This document shows positions 1 through 6,049 of a DNA stretch of 7,212 nucleotides, one piece after another. The stretch's first letter is position 1. Each line of letters starts with the position of its first letter. A program made the translations under genes and the position numbers. The DNA comes from JASHVB01 sp049522565 (GTDB lineage Bacteria; Pseudomonadota; Alphaproteobacteria; Acetobacterales; Acetobacteraceae): assembly GCA_049522565.1 (NCBI GenBank), contig JBEKNT010000360.1, forward strand, positions 1-7,212, read 5' to 3'. The notes under the pieces were generated by a model, which did not search any database, was not told where the DNA came from, and saw only the letters and a list, made by a program, of their open reading frames with translations.

Positions 1-146
1 CGTCGATGCCGCGCTGGTTCAGCGATCCCGAGATGCGTGGCATCGAGCCCTATTGGGACGTAGGCGGTTTCGCCAGTTCGTATTACAGGCTGCCGAATCT
101 CAGCAATCCGGTCAGGCCGGAGCCGCGATGGGAGTTCTACAACTGA
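1..146 (+). CDS. C-terminal end of an unrecognised protein (5' truncated)
   Basis: An open frame enters from the left edge (first full codon at base 3) and ends at TGA 144-146, giving 47 visible residues. The tail is rich in aromatic residues and Pro (SMPRWFSDPEMRGIEPYWDV near the start, PEPRWEFYN at the very end) and looks like a folded C-terminus rather than a random frame. I do not recognise the family from this fragment and assign no function. The stop lies 34 bases before the ATG of the PhyH-type oxygenase, and no terminator-like hairpin lies between them, so the two are probably co-transcribed. The claim that it is coding rests on the uninterrupted frame, the plausible composition and the tight spacing to the next gene. 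Confidence 0.6.
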   Translation, partial: SMPRWFSDPEMRGIEPYWDVGGFASSYYRLPNLSNPVRPEPRWEFYN

Positions 147-164
147 TGCAAGCCGCGTCGTGAC

Positions 165-174
165 GGGAGGAGAG
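165..174 (+). promoter_or_regulatory. Ribosome binding site of the PhyH-family gene
   Basis: The purine run GGGAGGAGAG ends six bases before ATG 181. It decides the start: the upstream in-frame GTG at 160 would put this strong Shine-Dalgarno inside the coding region, so ATG 181 is preferred. Confidence 0.75.
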
Positions 175-180
175 TGGACC

Positions 181-978
181 ATGTTGACGCCACATCAGGT
201 CAGGCAGTTCGAGGAGGAAGGCTATCTGTTCCTCCCCGACACGTTCACCGATGAGGAAGTCGCGGTGCTGCGCGACGAGGCGGAACTCATCTACCGCCAG
301 GATCGGCCGGAGATCTGGCGCGAGAAATCCGGAGCGCCCCGCACAGCCTTTGCCGCGCATCTCTTCAACGAGGCATTCTCCCTGCTCGGCCGCCATCCAC
401 GCATGATCCGCCCCGTCGAACAGTTGTTCGGCGAGCAGGTTTACATGCATCAGTACAAGATCAATGCGAAGGCGTCGTTCACCGGCGATGTGTGGCAATG
501 GCATCAGGACTACGGTACCTGGGCGCGCGACGACGGCATGCCGCAGCCGCGCGCGATGAACATCGCGGTGTTCCTCGATGAGGTGATGCCGATCAATGGG
601 CCGCTGATGCTGGTGCCGCGGAGCCACACGCAGGGCGTGCTGTCCGCCGGGCACGATACGACCACGACCTCCTATCCGTTGTGGACGCTGGACGAGGCGA
701 CGGTGACGCGGCTGGTCCAGCAGGGTGGCATCGTCGCGCCGACCGGCCGGCCGGGTGGGCTGCTGCTGTTCCACGGCAACCTGGTGCATGGCTCGGCGCC
801 AAACATCACGCCATATCCTCGCAAGATCGTGTATCTGACGCTGAACGCGGTCTCCAACTACATTCGAACGCCGACCCGGCCAGACTGGATCGCGCATCGC
901 GATTTCACGCCGATCGAGCCGGTGGATGACGACGCGCTGCGGGATTACGCGCGGCGCTACCGGCAGGCGGCGGAGTAG
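181..978 (+). CDS. Phytanoyl-CoA dioxygenase (PhyH) family Fe(II)/2-oxoglutarate-dependent oxygenase
   Basis: This 265-residue protein belongs to the PhyH superfamily of non-heme iron oxygenases, which couple oxidative decarboxylation of 2-oxoglutarate to hydroxylation of a small substrate. The iron-binding facial triad is visible: H108 and D110 in the motif WQWHQDYGTWARDDGMP, and the distal H203 in FHGNLVHGSAPN. R214, eleven residues after H203, is the expected 2-oxoglutarate-binding Arg. The N-terminal segment (residues 4-32, FEEEGYLFLPDTFTDEEV) is the usual PhyH opening, and NGPLMLVPRSH at 140-149 is the conserved strand before the second half of the barrel. The region around the triad resembles the ectoine hydroxylase (EctD) signature, but no ectABC gene is adjacent, so the substrate is unknown. 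It probably forms an operon with the truncated gene upstream. There is no signal peptide, so it should be cytoplasmic. The family is certain; the substrate is not. Confidence 0.9.
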   Translation: MLTPHQVRQFEEEGYLFLPDTFTDEEVAVLRDEAELIYRQDRPEIWREKSGAPRTAFAAHLFNEAFSLLGRHPRMIRPVEQLFGEQVYMHQYKINAKASFTGDVWQWHQDYGTWARDDGMPQPRAMNIAVFLDEVMPINGPLMLVPRSHTQGVLSAGHDTTTTSYPLWTLDEATVTRLVQQGGIVAPTGRPGGLLLFHGNLVHGSAPNITPYPRKIVYLTLNAVSNYIRTPTRPDWIAHRDFTPIEPVDDDALRDYARRYRQAAE

Positions 979-1037
979 GGGTGCCGTGCCCCGCGGGCAG
1001 CCCAGGGCCAAAGTGGGAGAACGACATTGCCCACCGT

Positions 1038-1081
1038 GTCAGGGCCGGCGTGGGCCGGTCGCCCACGACCTGCCTGCTGAC
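1038..1081 (+). promoter_or_regulatory. Possible stem-loop in the leader of the indolepyruvate oxidoreductase gene
   Basis: A 7-bp perfect stem, CGTGGGC (1049-1055) with GCCCACG (1061-1067), closes a 5-base loop. It is nested inside a second pairing of GTCAG (1038-1042) with CTGAC (1077-1081). No T-run follows, so it is not a standard intrinsic terminator. It lies between the PhyH stop and the oxidoreductase start and could be a leader structure, a weak processing or termination site, or chance pairing in GC-rich DNA. Confidence 0.3.
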
Positions 1082-1177
1082 ATGAAGGAACGCCGTGGAT
1101 GCTGGCCGCTATCCAGTATCACTGTACAAGCATGGCACGTCGTGCGTGATCATTCTTGGGGAGTGCAGCAGTCGTGA
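1082..1177 (+). CDS. Putative Trp-rich 31-residue leader peptide (speculative)
   Basis: ATG 1082 opens a short frame that ends at TGA 1175-1177. The peptide begins MKERRGCWPL and has three Trp (W8, W18, W26) and two His in 31 residues. Its stop overlaps the preferred GTG start of the oxidoreductase in a GTGA arrangement, the geometry of translational coupling. It starts immediately after a possible stem-loop. Against it, there is no good Shine-Dalgarno before ATG 1082, and a short open frame in GC-rich DNA is expected by chance. The Trp content is notable only because the downstream enzyme acts on indolepyruvate, the transamination product of Trp. I treat it as a hypothesis. Confidence 0.2.
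   Translation: MKERRGCWPLSSITVQAWHVVRDHSWGVQQS
1158..1163 (+). promoter_or_regulatory. Ribosome binding site deciding the GTG start of the oxidoreductase
   Basis: GGGGAG lies ten bases upstream of GTG 1174. The only more upstream in-frame start, TTG 1156, overlaps this purine run and has no comparable site of its own, so GTG 1174 is preferred. Confidence 0.55.
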
Positions 1178-4100
1178 CACTGGCGAAGGTCAGCCTCGAC
1201 GACAAATATGCGCTGGACAAAGGCCGGGTCTACCTCACCGGCATCCAGGCGCTGGTGCGGCTGCCCCTGATGCAGCAGGCGCGCGACCGTGCGTCCGGCG
1301 TGAACACCGGCGGCTTCATCTCCGGCTACCGCGGTTCGCCGCTCGGCGGCTACGATACCGCCCTGCATGGCGCGCGGGCATTTCTCGAACAGCACAACAT
1401 CCGCTTTCAGCCGGGGCTGAACGAGGACATGGCGGCGACCTCGCTGTGGGGCAGCCAGCAGGTCGGGTTGTTCGACGGCGCCACGGTCGATGGCGTGTTC
1501 GGTATCTGGTACGGCAAGGGCCCCGGGGTTGATCGTTGCGGCGACGTGTTCAAGCACGCCAATGCGGCGGGCACGTCGCCGCATGGCGGCGTGCTGGCGA
1601 TCATGGGCGACGATCACGGCGCGAATTCTTCCACGCTGGCGCATCAGAGCGAGCAGGTGATGGCCGCGGCGATGATGCCGATCTTGAATCCGGCGACGTT
1701 GCAGGACTATCTGGATTTCGGTCTGTCAGGATTTGCGTTGTCGCGGTTTTCCGGTTGCTGGGTTGGATTCAAGGCGGTCGGGCAGACGGTGGAGACGTCC
1801 GGTTCCGTCGCGGTGGACATCGCGCGGCCCGATATCGTCATCCCTGCCGATTTCGCAATGCCGGAGGGCGGCCTGAACATCCGCCGTCCCGATCCGCCGC
1901 TGGATCAGGAGAAGCGGCTGCACGGGCCGCGTATGGCGGCGGTTGCCGCATTCGCGCGCGCCAATGCGCTGGATCGCGTGGTGATCGAGCCGCGTGCGCC
2001 GCGTCTCGGCATTGCCACCGCCGGCAAGTCCTACCTCGATGTGCGCGAGGCGTTGGACGAGCTGGGTCTGAGCGACGACGATGTCGCGGCGCTGGGTATC
2101 CGTCTGTACAAGATCGGCCTGGTATGGCCGCTGGAGGTGCAGGGCGCGCGGCGTTTCGCCAGCGGCCTGACCGAACTGCTGGTGGTGGAGGAGAAGCGGG
2201 GCTTCATCGAGGACCAGTTCGCCAAGCTGCTGTTCAACCTGCCCGAACGCCCGCGCCTGATCGGCAAGCAGGACGAGGACGGCAACGCGCTGCTGCCGAG
2301 CGAGGGCGAACAATCGCCGATCCTGATCGCGCGCGTGATCGCCGAGCGGCTGTTGCGTCTCGGTGTTACCATGCCCGCACTGGAACAACGCATCGCGCGG
2401 CTGCGTGAGTTGGAGGCGCGTGCCGGCAAGCTGCCGCCGTTGCTGACGCGGGGAGCGTATTTCTGTTCCGGCTGTCCGCACAACACATCGACCAACGTGC
2501 CGGATGGCAGTCGCGCACTGGCGGGAATCGGCTGTCACTCGCTGACCATCTTCATGCCCGAACGCCGCACCCATCTGTGGAGCCACATGGGCGGCGAGGG
2601 AGCCGCCTGGATCGGCCAGGCGCCGTTCACGTCGGAACCGCATGTGTTTCAGAACATCGGCGACGGCACCTATTCGCATAGCGGCCTGCTGGCAATTCGT
2701 GCCGCCGCCGCGTCGGGTGTGAACATCACCTACAAGATTCTGTTCAACGATGCAGTGGCGATGACCGGCGGGCAGCGCGTGGAAGGCGGGCTGAACGTGC
2801 CGCAGATCGTGCACCAGGTCGCCGCCGAAGGCGCGCGCAAGATCGTTGTCGTGTCCGACGAGCCGGACAAGTATGCGCCGGATGCCGGCTTCCCGCCGGG
2901 CGTGGAAATTCGCCATCGTGACCAACTCGACTCGGTGCAGCGCGAACTGCGCGAAATTCCCGGCCTGACCATTCTGGTCTACGACCAGACCTGTGCCGCC
3001 GAAAAACGCCGCCGACGCAAGCGCGGAACCTTCCCGGATCCGCAGAAGCGCGTCTACATCAACGAGGCGGTATGCGAAGGTTGCGGTGATTGCTCGACGC
3101 AATCCAACTGCGTGTCGGTGCAGCCGGTGGAGACAGTACTAGGTCGCAAGCGCCGTATCGACCAGTCTGCGTGCAACAAGGACTTCTCCTGCCTGAAGGG
3201 ATTCTGCCCCAGTTTCGTCACCGTGCATGGCGGCGCGCCGCGCAAGGCAAAGCCACCGGTACGTGCGGCGAACTTTGATCCAGCCGACGGCCTGGCGGCG
3301 CCGGCACCGCTGCCGATCGAGCACCCCTACGGCATCCTGGTCACCGGCATCGGCGGCACCGGCGTCATCACCATCGGCGCGTTGCTTGGCATGGCCGCGC
3401 ATCTGGAAGGCAAGGGCTGTACGGTACTCGATTCCACCGGCCTGTCGCAAAAGAACGGCGCGGTGATGAGCCACGTGCGCATCGCCGCAACACCGGAGGA
3501 AATCCATGCCGCGCGCATCGTGCCAGGCGCGGCGCGATTGGTGCTCGCCTGCGACATGGTGGTGGCGGCGGGCGCCGAGGCCTTCGCTGCCATGGAGCCG
3601 GGGGTGACGCGCGCGGTGGTGAACAGTGCGGTGACGCCCACGGCAGGCTTTGTCACTAACAACGAGATCGACTTCCAGGAAGCTGCGATGCAGCGGCGTA
3701 TCCGCGATGCGGTCGGTGCTGGCAATGCCGAGTTCGTTGCCGCTACCACGCTCGCAACGGCACTGCTCGGCGATTCGATCGCCACCAACTTGTTCATGCT
3801 CGGCTACGCGTTCCAGAAGGGACTGATCCCGCTGGGACTGGAGGCGATCATGCAGGCGATCGCGCTGAACGGGGTGGCGGTGGCGAAGAACCAGGAGACC
3901 TTTGCCTGGGGCCGTCGCGCCGCGGCCGATCCGGGTTTCGTTGCAGACGCGGCGCGTCCGGCGTTGCGCACGTCGGTCACGCCGATCACCGGGCTCGACG
4001 CGATCGTCGAGCATCGCGCGGCAATGCTCACCGCGTATCAGAACGAGGCCTACGCGGCGCGATATCGCGCACTTGTCGAGGAAGTCGCCGCGGCCGAACG

Positions 4101-4650
4101 CGCGCGCGCCAAAGGCATGACGGGCCTGGCCGAGACGGTGGCGCGGACGCTGTACCGGCTGATGGCTTATAAGGACGAGTACGAGGTCGCCCGGCTCTAC
4201 GCCGATCCGGCGTTCCGCCGCGGCCTGGAGGCACAATTCGAAGGCGACTACCGGATCGAGTTCAACCTCGCGCCGCCGCTGTTCGCCAAACGCGATCCGA
4301 CCACGCGGCGTCTGGTCAAGCGCAACTATGGGCCTTGGCTGCTGCCGGTATTCCGTGTGCTGGCGAAACTGAAGCGGTTGCGCGGCACGATGCTCGATCC
4401 GTTCGGCCACACCGAAGAACGCCGCATGGAGCGACGGCTGATTACCGACTACGAATCGCTGCTGCGCACGATCATTGGCTCGCTAACGTCGGATAACCAC
4501 GGACTGGCGGTGGAACTGGCCGGCGCAGCGGAGCGCATTCGCGGCTATGGCCACATCAAGCAGCAGAGCGTCGCCCAGGTGAAGGCCACGGAAGCGCGAT
4601 TGCTCGCACGGTTGCAGAAGGCCGAGCCAGTACTGGCCGCGGCGGAGTAA
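1174..4650 (+). CDS. Indolepyruvate ferredoxin oxidoreductase, single-chain fused alpha/beta type
   Basis: This 1158-residue enzyme of the 2-oxoacid:ferredoxin oxidoreductase family (EC 1.2.7.8 type) oxidatively decarboxylates aryl-pyruvates such as indolepyruvate to the aryl-acetyl-CoA and reduces ferredoxin. Domains in order: an N-terminal TPP pyrimidine-binding region with E84 in GLNEDMAATS and GDDHG at 145-149; a cysteine trio C431/C434 (CSGC) and C454 just before the TPP pyrophosphate-binding region; the TPP motif GDG 496-498 with N525; a 4Fe-4S region with C634, C637, C640, C646, C667, C673 and C678; the gamma-type domain starting at about 720, with the glycine loop GIGGTG (725 on) and GLSQKNG at 756-762; and a C-terminal extension (about 930-1150, MAYKDEYEVARL from 997) typical of the long proteobacterial form. 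Archaeal enzymes split these parts into IorA and IorB; here they are one chain. No ferredoxin gene is adjacent. It appears monocistronic and is followed by a palindromic repeat. Family certain; the preferred aryl-pyruvate is inferred. Confidence 0.95.
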   Translation: MTLAKVSLDDKYALDKGRVYLTGIQALVRLPLMQQARDRASGVNTGGFISGYRGSPLGGYDTALHGARAFLEQHNIRFQPGLNEDMAATSLWGSQQVGLFDGATVDGVFGIWYGKGPGVDRCGDVFKHANAAGTSPHGGVLAIMGDDHGANSSTLAHQSEQVMAAAMMPILNPATLQDYLDFGLSGFALSRFSGCWVGFKAVGQTVETSGSVAVDIARPDIVIPADFAMPEGGLNIRRPDPPLDQEKRLHGPRMAAVAAFARANALDRVVIEPRAPRLGIATAGKSYLDVREALDELGLSDDDVAALGIRLYKIGLVWPLEVQGARRFASGLTELLVVEEKRGFIEDQFAKLLFNLPERPRLIGKQDEDGNALLPSEGEQSPILIARVIAERLLRLGVTMPALEQRIARLRELEARAGKLPPLLTRGAYFCSGCPHNTSTNVPDGSRALAGIGCHSLTIFMPERRTHLWSHMGGEGAAWIGQAPFTSEPHVFQNIGDGTYSHSGLLAIRAAAASGVNITYKILFNDAVAMTGGQRVEGGLNVPQIVHQVAAEGARKIVVVSDEPDKYAPDAGFPPGVEIRHRDQLDSVQRELREIPGLTILVYDQTCAAEKRRRRKRGTFPDPQKRVYINEAVCEGCGDCSTQSNCVSVQPVETVLGRKRRIDQSACNKDFSCLKGFCPSFVTVHGGAPRKAKPPVRAANFDPADGLAAPAPLPIEHPYGILVTGIGGTGVITIGALLGMAAHLEGKGCTVLDSTGLSQKNGAVMSHVRIAATPEEIHAARIVPGAARLVLACDMVVAAGAEAFAAMEPGVTRAVVNSAVTPTAGFVTNNEIDFQEAAMQRRIRDAVGAGNAEFVAATTLATALLGDSIATNLFMLGYAFQKGLIPLGLEAIMQAIALNGVAVAKNQETFAWGRRAAADPGFVADAARPALRTSVTPITGLDAIVEHRAAMLTAYQNEAYAARYRALVEEVAAAERARAKGMTGLAETVARTLYRLMAYKDEYEVARLYADPAFRRGLEAQFEGDYRIEFNLAPPLFAKRDPTTRRLVKRNYGPWLLPVFRVLAKLKRLRGTMLDPFGHTEERRMERRLITDYESLLRTIIGSLTSDNHGLAVELAGAAERIRGYGHIKQQSVAQVKATEARLLARLQKAEPVLAAAE

Positions 4651-4653
4651 GAA

Positions 4654-4753
4654 GATCCCTCTCCCGCTCTATGCGGGAGAGGGTAGGGTGAGGGTGCAGC
4701 GTGCGCCCCGCAACACCCTCACCCTATCCTCTCCCGCTTCCGCGGGAGAGGAT
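4654..4753. repeat. Composite palindromic intergenic repeat, copy 1
   Basis: Three nested pairings are visible. An 11-bp perfect hairpin, CCCTCTCCCGC (4657-4667) with GCGGGAGAGGG (4673-4683), has a 5-base loop. A second 11-bp perfect hairpin, TCCTCTCCCGC (4727-4737) with GCGGGAGAGGA (4742-4752), has a 4-base loop. Between them a 13-bp perfect arm, TAGGGTGAGGGTG (4684-4696) with CACCCTCACCCTA (4714-4726), encloses a 17-base loop that contains GCCCCGCA (4705-4712). The whole unit is close to an end-to-end palindrome and could form a cloverleaf. It starts just after the oxidoreductase stop and covers the 3' end of the RraA-like gene. No T-run follows any hairpin, so it is not a canonical terminator, although it could end or protect both convergent transcripts. 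It looks like a REP-type dispersed repeat. Confidence 0.85.
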
Positions 4754-5407
4754 TTCTGCGATCCGCTTGTTGGTGTCGTTGATGTCCGGCAACCGCTCGC
4801 CCTTGGTCAGGCGCGCCAGCGTCGTCTGTTCTGCCTTCTGCATGCCTATCGCGCGTTCGGCCGCCGCGGCGATCTCGTGCGACTTCATCACCAGGACGCC
4901 ATTTTCGTCCGCCAGGATGGCGTCGCCTGGCTCGACCGCGACGCCGCCGCAGGACACGGCGACGCAGAACTCGCCGTGTTCGAACTGGCGCTTGCCGGTC
5001 ACCACCGACAGGCCGCGCGACCAGACCGGCATGCCGTATTCGCGGATTTCCTGCACGTCGGTCGCAGGGCCGTCGATGACGATGCCGACACATCCGGTCT
5101 CGCGCGCGGCGAACGCGACGCCGCCGCCGCAGGCCGCATGGCGCGTGTCACCGGCGCGATCCAGCACCAGCACGTCACCCGGACGGAGTTTGCCCAACGC
5201 GTAATGCACGATGGCGGTGTCGGCGCCGTAGCAGCGCACCGTGACCGCGGTGCCGGCGATGCGGCGATAGCCGGGCAGCAGTGCCCGGATCCCCGGGTCC
5301 ATGAAGCCGACATGACGGAAGTGCCCGATCGTCGCAGGCTCCGCCTCACGCAGCTTGTCCAGCAGCGCGGGGTCGATCGATGGCGGCAGGTCGTTCAGCA
5401 CGAACAT
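4724..5407 (-). CDS. RraA / HMG-CHA aldolase family protein
   Basis: This 227-residue protein is a full-length member of the RraA-like fold. Known members include the RNase E inhibitor RraA and the divalent-metal-dependent 4-hydroxy-4-methyl-2-oxoglutarate/4-carboxy-4-hydroxy-2-oxoadipate aldolases, which end the 4,5-cleavage of gallate and protocatechuate. Family features: GTAVTVRC at 52-59, LRPGDVLVLD at 74-83, the glycine turn CGGGVAFAA at 93-101, GIVIDGPATDVQEI at 108-121, and PGDAILADENGVLVM at 160-174. At the position where the aldolases carry an Arg-Asp pair, this protein has T116-D117, so the substrate-binding Arg is missing and aldolase activity cannot be assumed. The start ATG is set by GGGAG seven bases upstream (5415-5419). 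The last codons (ILSRGSGRG and TAG) lie inside the palindromic repeat, so the natural C-terminus may have been altered by repeat insertion. It is convergent with the oxidoreductase and divergent from the HPF-like gene. Confidence 0.85.
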   Translation of the reverse strand: MFVLNDLPPSIDPALLDKLREAEPATIGHFRHVGFMDPGIRALLPGYRRIAGTAVTVRCYGADTAIVHYALGKLRPGDVLVLDRAGDTRHAACGGGVAFAARETGCVGIVIDGPATDVQEIREYGMPVWSRGLSVVTGKRQFEHGEFCVAVSCGGVAVEPGDAILADENGVLVMKSHEIAAAAERAIGMQKAEQTTLARLTKGERLPDINDTNKRIAEILSRGSGRG

Positions 5408-5475
5408 GGGGTATCTCCCGGCATTGGCGGGGCGATTGAACGTCGGCGCGGCGCCCGGAGTCCAGGGGCGGCCGA

Positions 5476-5489
5476 TTGATCGAGATCAA
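5476..5489. promoter_or_regulatory. Perfect FNR/ANR-type binding site
   Basis: TTGAT-CGAG-ATCAA matches the FNR/ANR consensus TTGAT-N4-ATCAA in all ten specified bases. It lies in the divergent region between the RraA-like gene (ATG 75 bases from the box centre) and the HPF-like gene (ATG 63 bases from the centre). If it acts as a class II activator site (centre at -41.5), transcription toward the HPF-like gene would start near 5524. The expected -10 position (5512-5517, AAGACT) is only a 3/6 match. The same geometry in the other direction falls in very GC-rich DNA with no -10-like sequence, so the HPF-like gene is the likelier target. Confidence 0.7.
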
Positions 5490-5545
5490 GGCCGTCCGTC
5501 CACGGGTGGAGAAGACTTCGGTCCTGAGACGCCTTGGAGGTTGCT

Positions 5546-5896
5546 ATGTCGTTTGCCCTGCACATTGCGTTCCGCAACATGGATGCGTCGGCTTCCGCCG
5601 AGGCCCTGGTGCGCCAGCGCGCCGAGGAGTTGGAGCATTTGTCCGACCGCATCAGTGCCTGCCGCGTGGTGCTGGATTGCGCACACCGACAGAATCAGCT
5701 CAGCCGACTGTATCGTGTCCACATTGATCTGACGCTGCCCGGTGGCCCGATCGTGGTGAACCGTGATGCCGGCAGCAACCATGCGCATGACGATTTGCAG
5801 TTGGCGATCCGCGACGCGTTCGATGCGGCACGGCGGCGATTGCAGGAGTACGCTCGCAAGCACGACGGCACGACGCGAAGGCGCGCCGCGGAATAA
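5546..5896 (+). CDS. HPF/RaiA-family ribosome hibernation factor (short form)
   Basis: This 116-residue protein matches the HPF/RaiA (sigma-54 modulation) family, whose members bind the 30S decoding region in stationary or stressed cells and silence ribosomes. The beta-alpha-beta-beta-beta-alpha order can be read: strand 1 (LHIAFRNMDAS, 5-15), helix 1 (SAEALVRQRAEELEHL, 17-32), strand 2 (RISACRVVLDCA, 35-46), strands 3 and 4 (YRVHIDLTLPGGPIVVNRD, 56-74), and helix 2 (DDLQLAIRDAFDAARRRLQ, 82-100), followed by a basic tail with RRR. It lacks the C-terminal dimerisation domain of long HPF. ATG 5546 is chosen because TGGAGG (5535-5540) sits five bases upstream; the upstream in-frame TTG 5534 overlaps that site. 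It differs enough from E. coli HPF that it could be a paralogue rather than the main copy, which in many proteobacteria lies near rpoN. The FNR box upstream suggests induction under low oxygen. Its TAA stop forms the outer edge of the second palindromic repeat. Confidence 0.85.
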   Translation: MSFALHIAFRNMDASASAEALVRQRAEELEHLSDRISACRVVLDCAHRQNQLSRLYRVHIDLTLPGGPIVVNRDAGSNHAHDDLQLAIRDAFDAARRRLQEYARKHDGTTRRRAAE

Positions 5897-6049
5897 ACCT
5901 CGCCCACGGAGTGGGAGAGGTCGGAGCGCGGAAGCGCTCCGGGTGAGGGTGGTCGGGATGCCCCGCAGCAAAGACGACGTGCCGACCCGATCACCCTCAC
6001 CCCGAGCGCTAACGCGCTCCGACCTCTTCCGCGATGCGGGAGAGGTTTA
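5894..6049. repeat. Composite palindromic intergenic repeat, copy 2 (larger)
   Basis: The ends pair as TAAACCT (5894-5900) with AGGTTTA (6043-6049). Inside, left to right: a hairpin of ACCTCGCCCAC (5897-5907) with GTGGGAGAGGT (5911-5921), one mismatch; an 8-bp perfect hairpin CGGAGCGC/GCGCTCCG (5922-5929 and 5934-5941) with loop GGAA; a long arm GGTGAGGGTG (5942-5951) with CACCCTCACC (5992-6001), extendable by six pairs including one G-T; a hairpin GAGCGC/GCGCTC (6004-6009 and 6014-6019); and a hairpin ACCTCTTCCGC/GCGGGAGAGGT (6022-6032 and 6036-6046), one mismatch. The apical loop contains GCCCCGCA (5960-5967), identical to the loop word of copy 1. It fills the whole gap between the HPF-like gene and gltD, and starts exactly at one stop codon and ends beside the other. 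Confidence 0.85.

Noticed and set aside
112..1011. Minus-strand open frame (299 codons) opposite the PhyH-family gene
   Set aside because: It covers the complete PhyH gene, whose catalytic residues are all present, and its translation has the biased composition of an antisense frame.
1135..1145. Short palindrome GCACG-T-CGTGC upstream of the oxidoreductase as an operator
   Set aside because: A five-base inverted repeat in GC-rich DNA is expected by chance and matches no regulator consensus I can name with confidence.
1726..3102. Long minus-strand open frame (458 codons) opposite the oxidoreductase
   Set aside because: It lies entirely antisense to well-supported conserved coding sequence, has Arg/His/Gln-rich low-information composition, and shows no recognisable motif. 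It is a GC-rich shadow frame.
3139..4410. Long minus-strand open frame (423 codons) opposite the 3' half of the oxidoreductase
   Set aside because: Same reasoning: Arg/His-rich antisense frame over the gamma domain and C-terminal extension, with no motif and no plausible independent start signals.
4657..4683. Intrinsic terminator of the oxidoreductase gene
   Set aside because: The hairpin is strong, but no T-run follows it; TAGGGTGAGGG comes next and belongs to the central arm of the repeat. Termination here is possible but not shown by the sequence.
4688..5479. Plus-strand open frame (263 codons) across the RraA-like gene
   Set aside because: It begins in the palindromic repeat and runs antisense to conserved RraA-fold motifs; it is a shadow.
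4654..6049. A composite transposon bounded by the two palindromes, carrying the RraA-like and HPF-like genes
   Set aside because: The two elements are different in size and internal structure, there is no transposase, and the genes between them are divergent with an apparently native promoter region. Two independent repeat insertions are the simpler reading.
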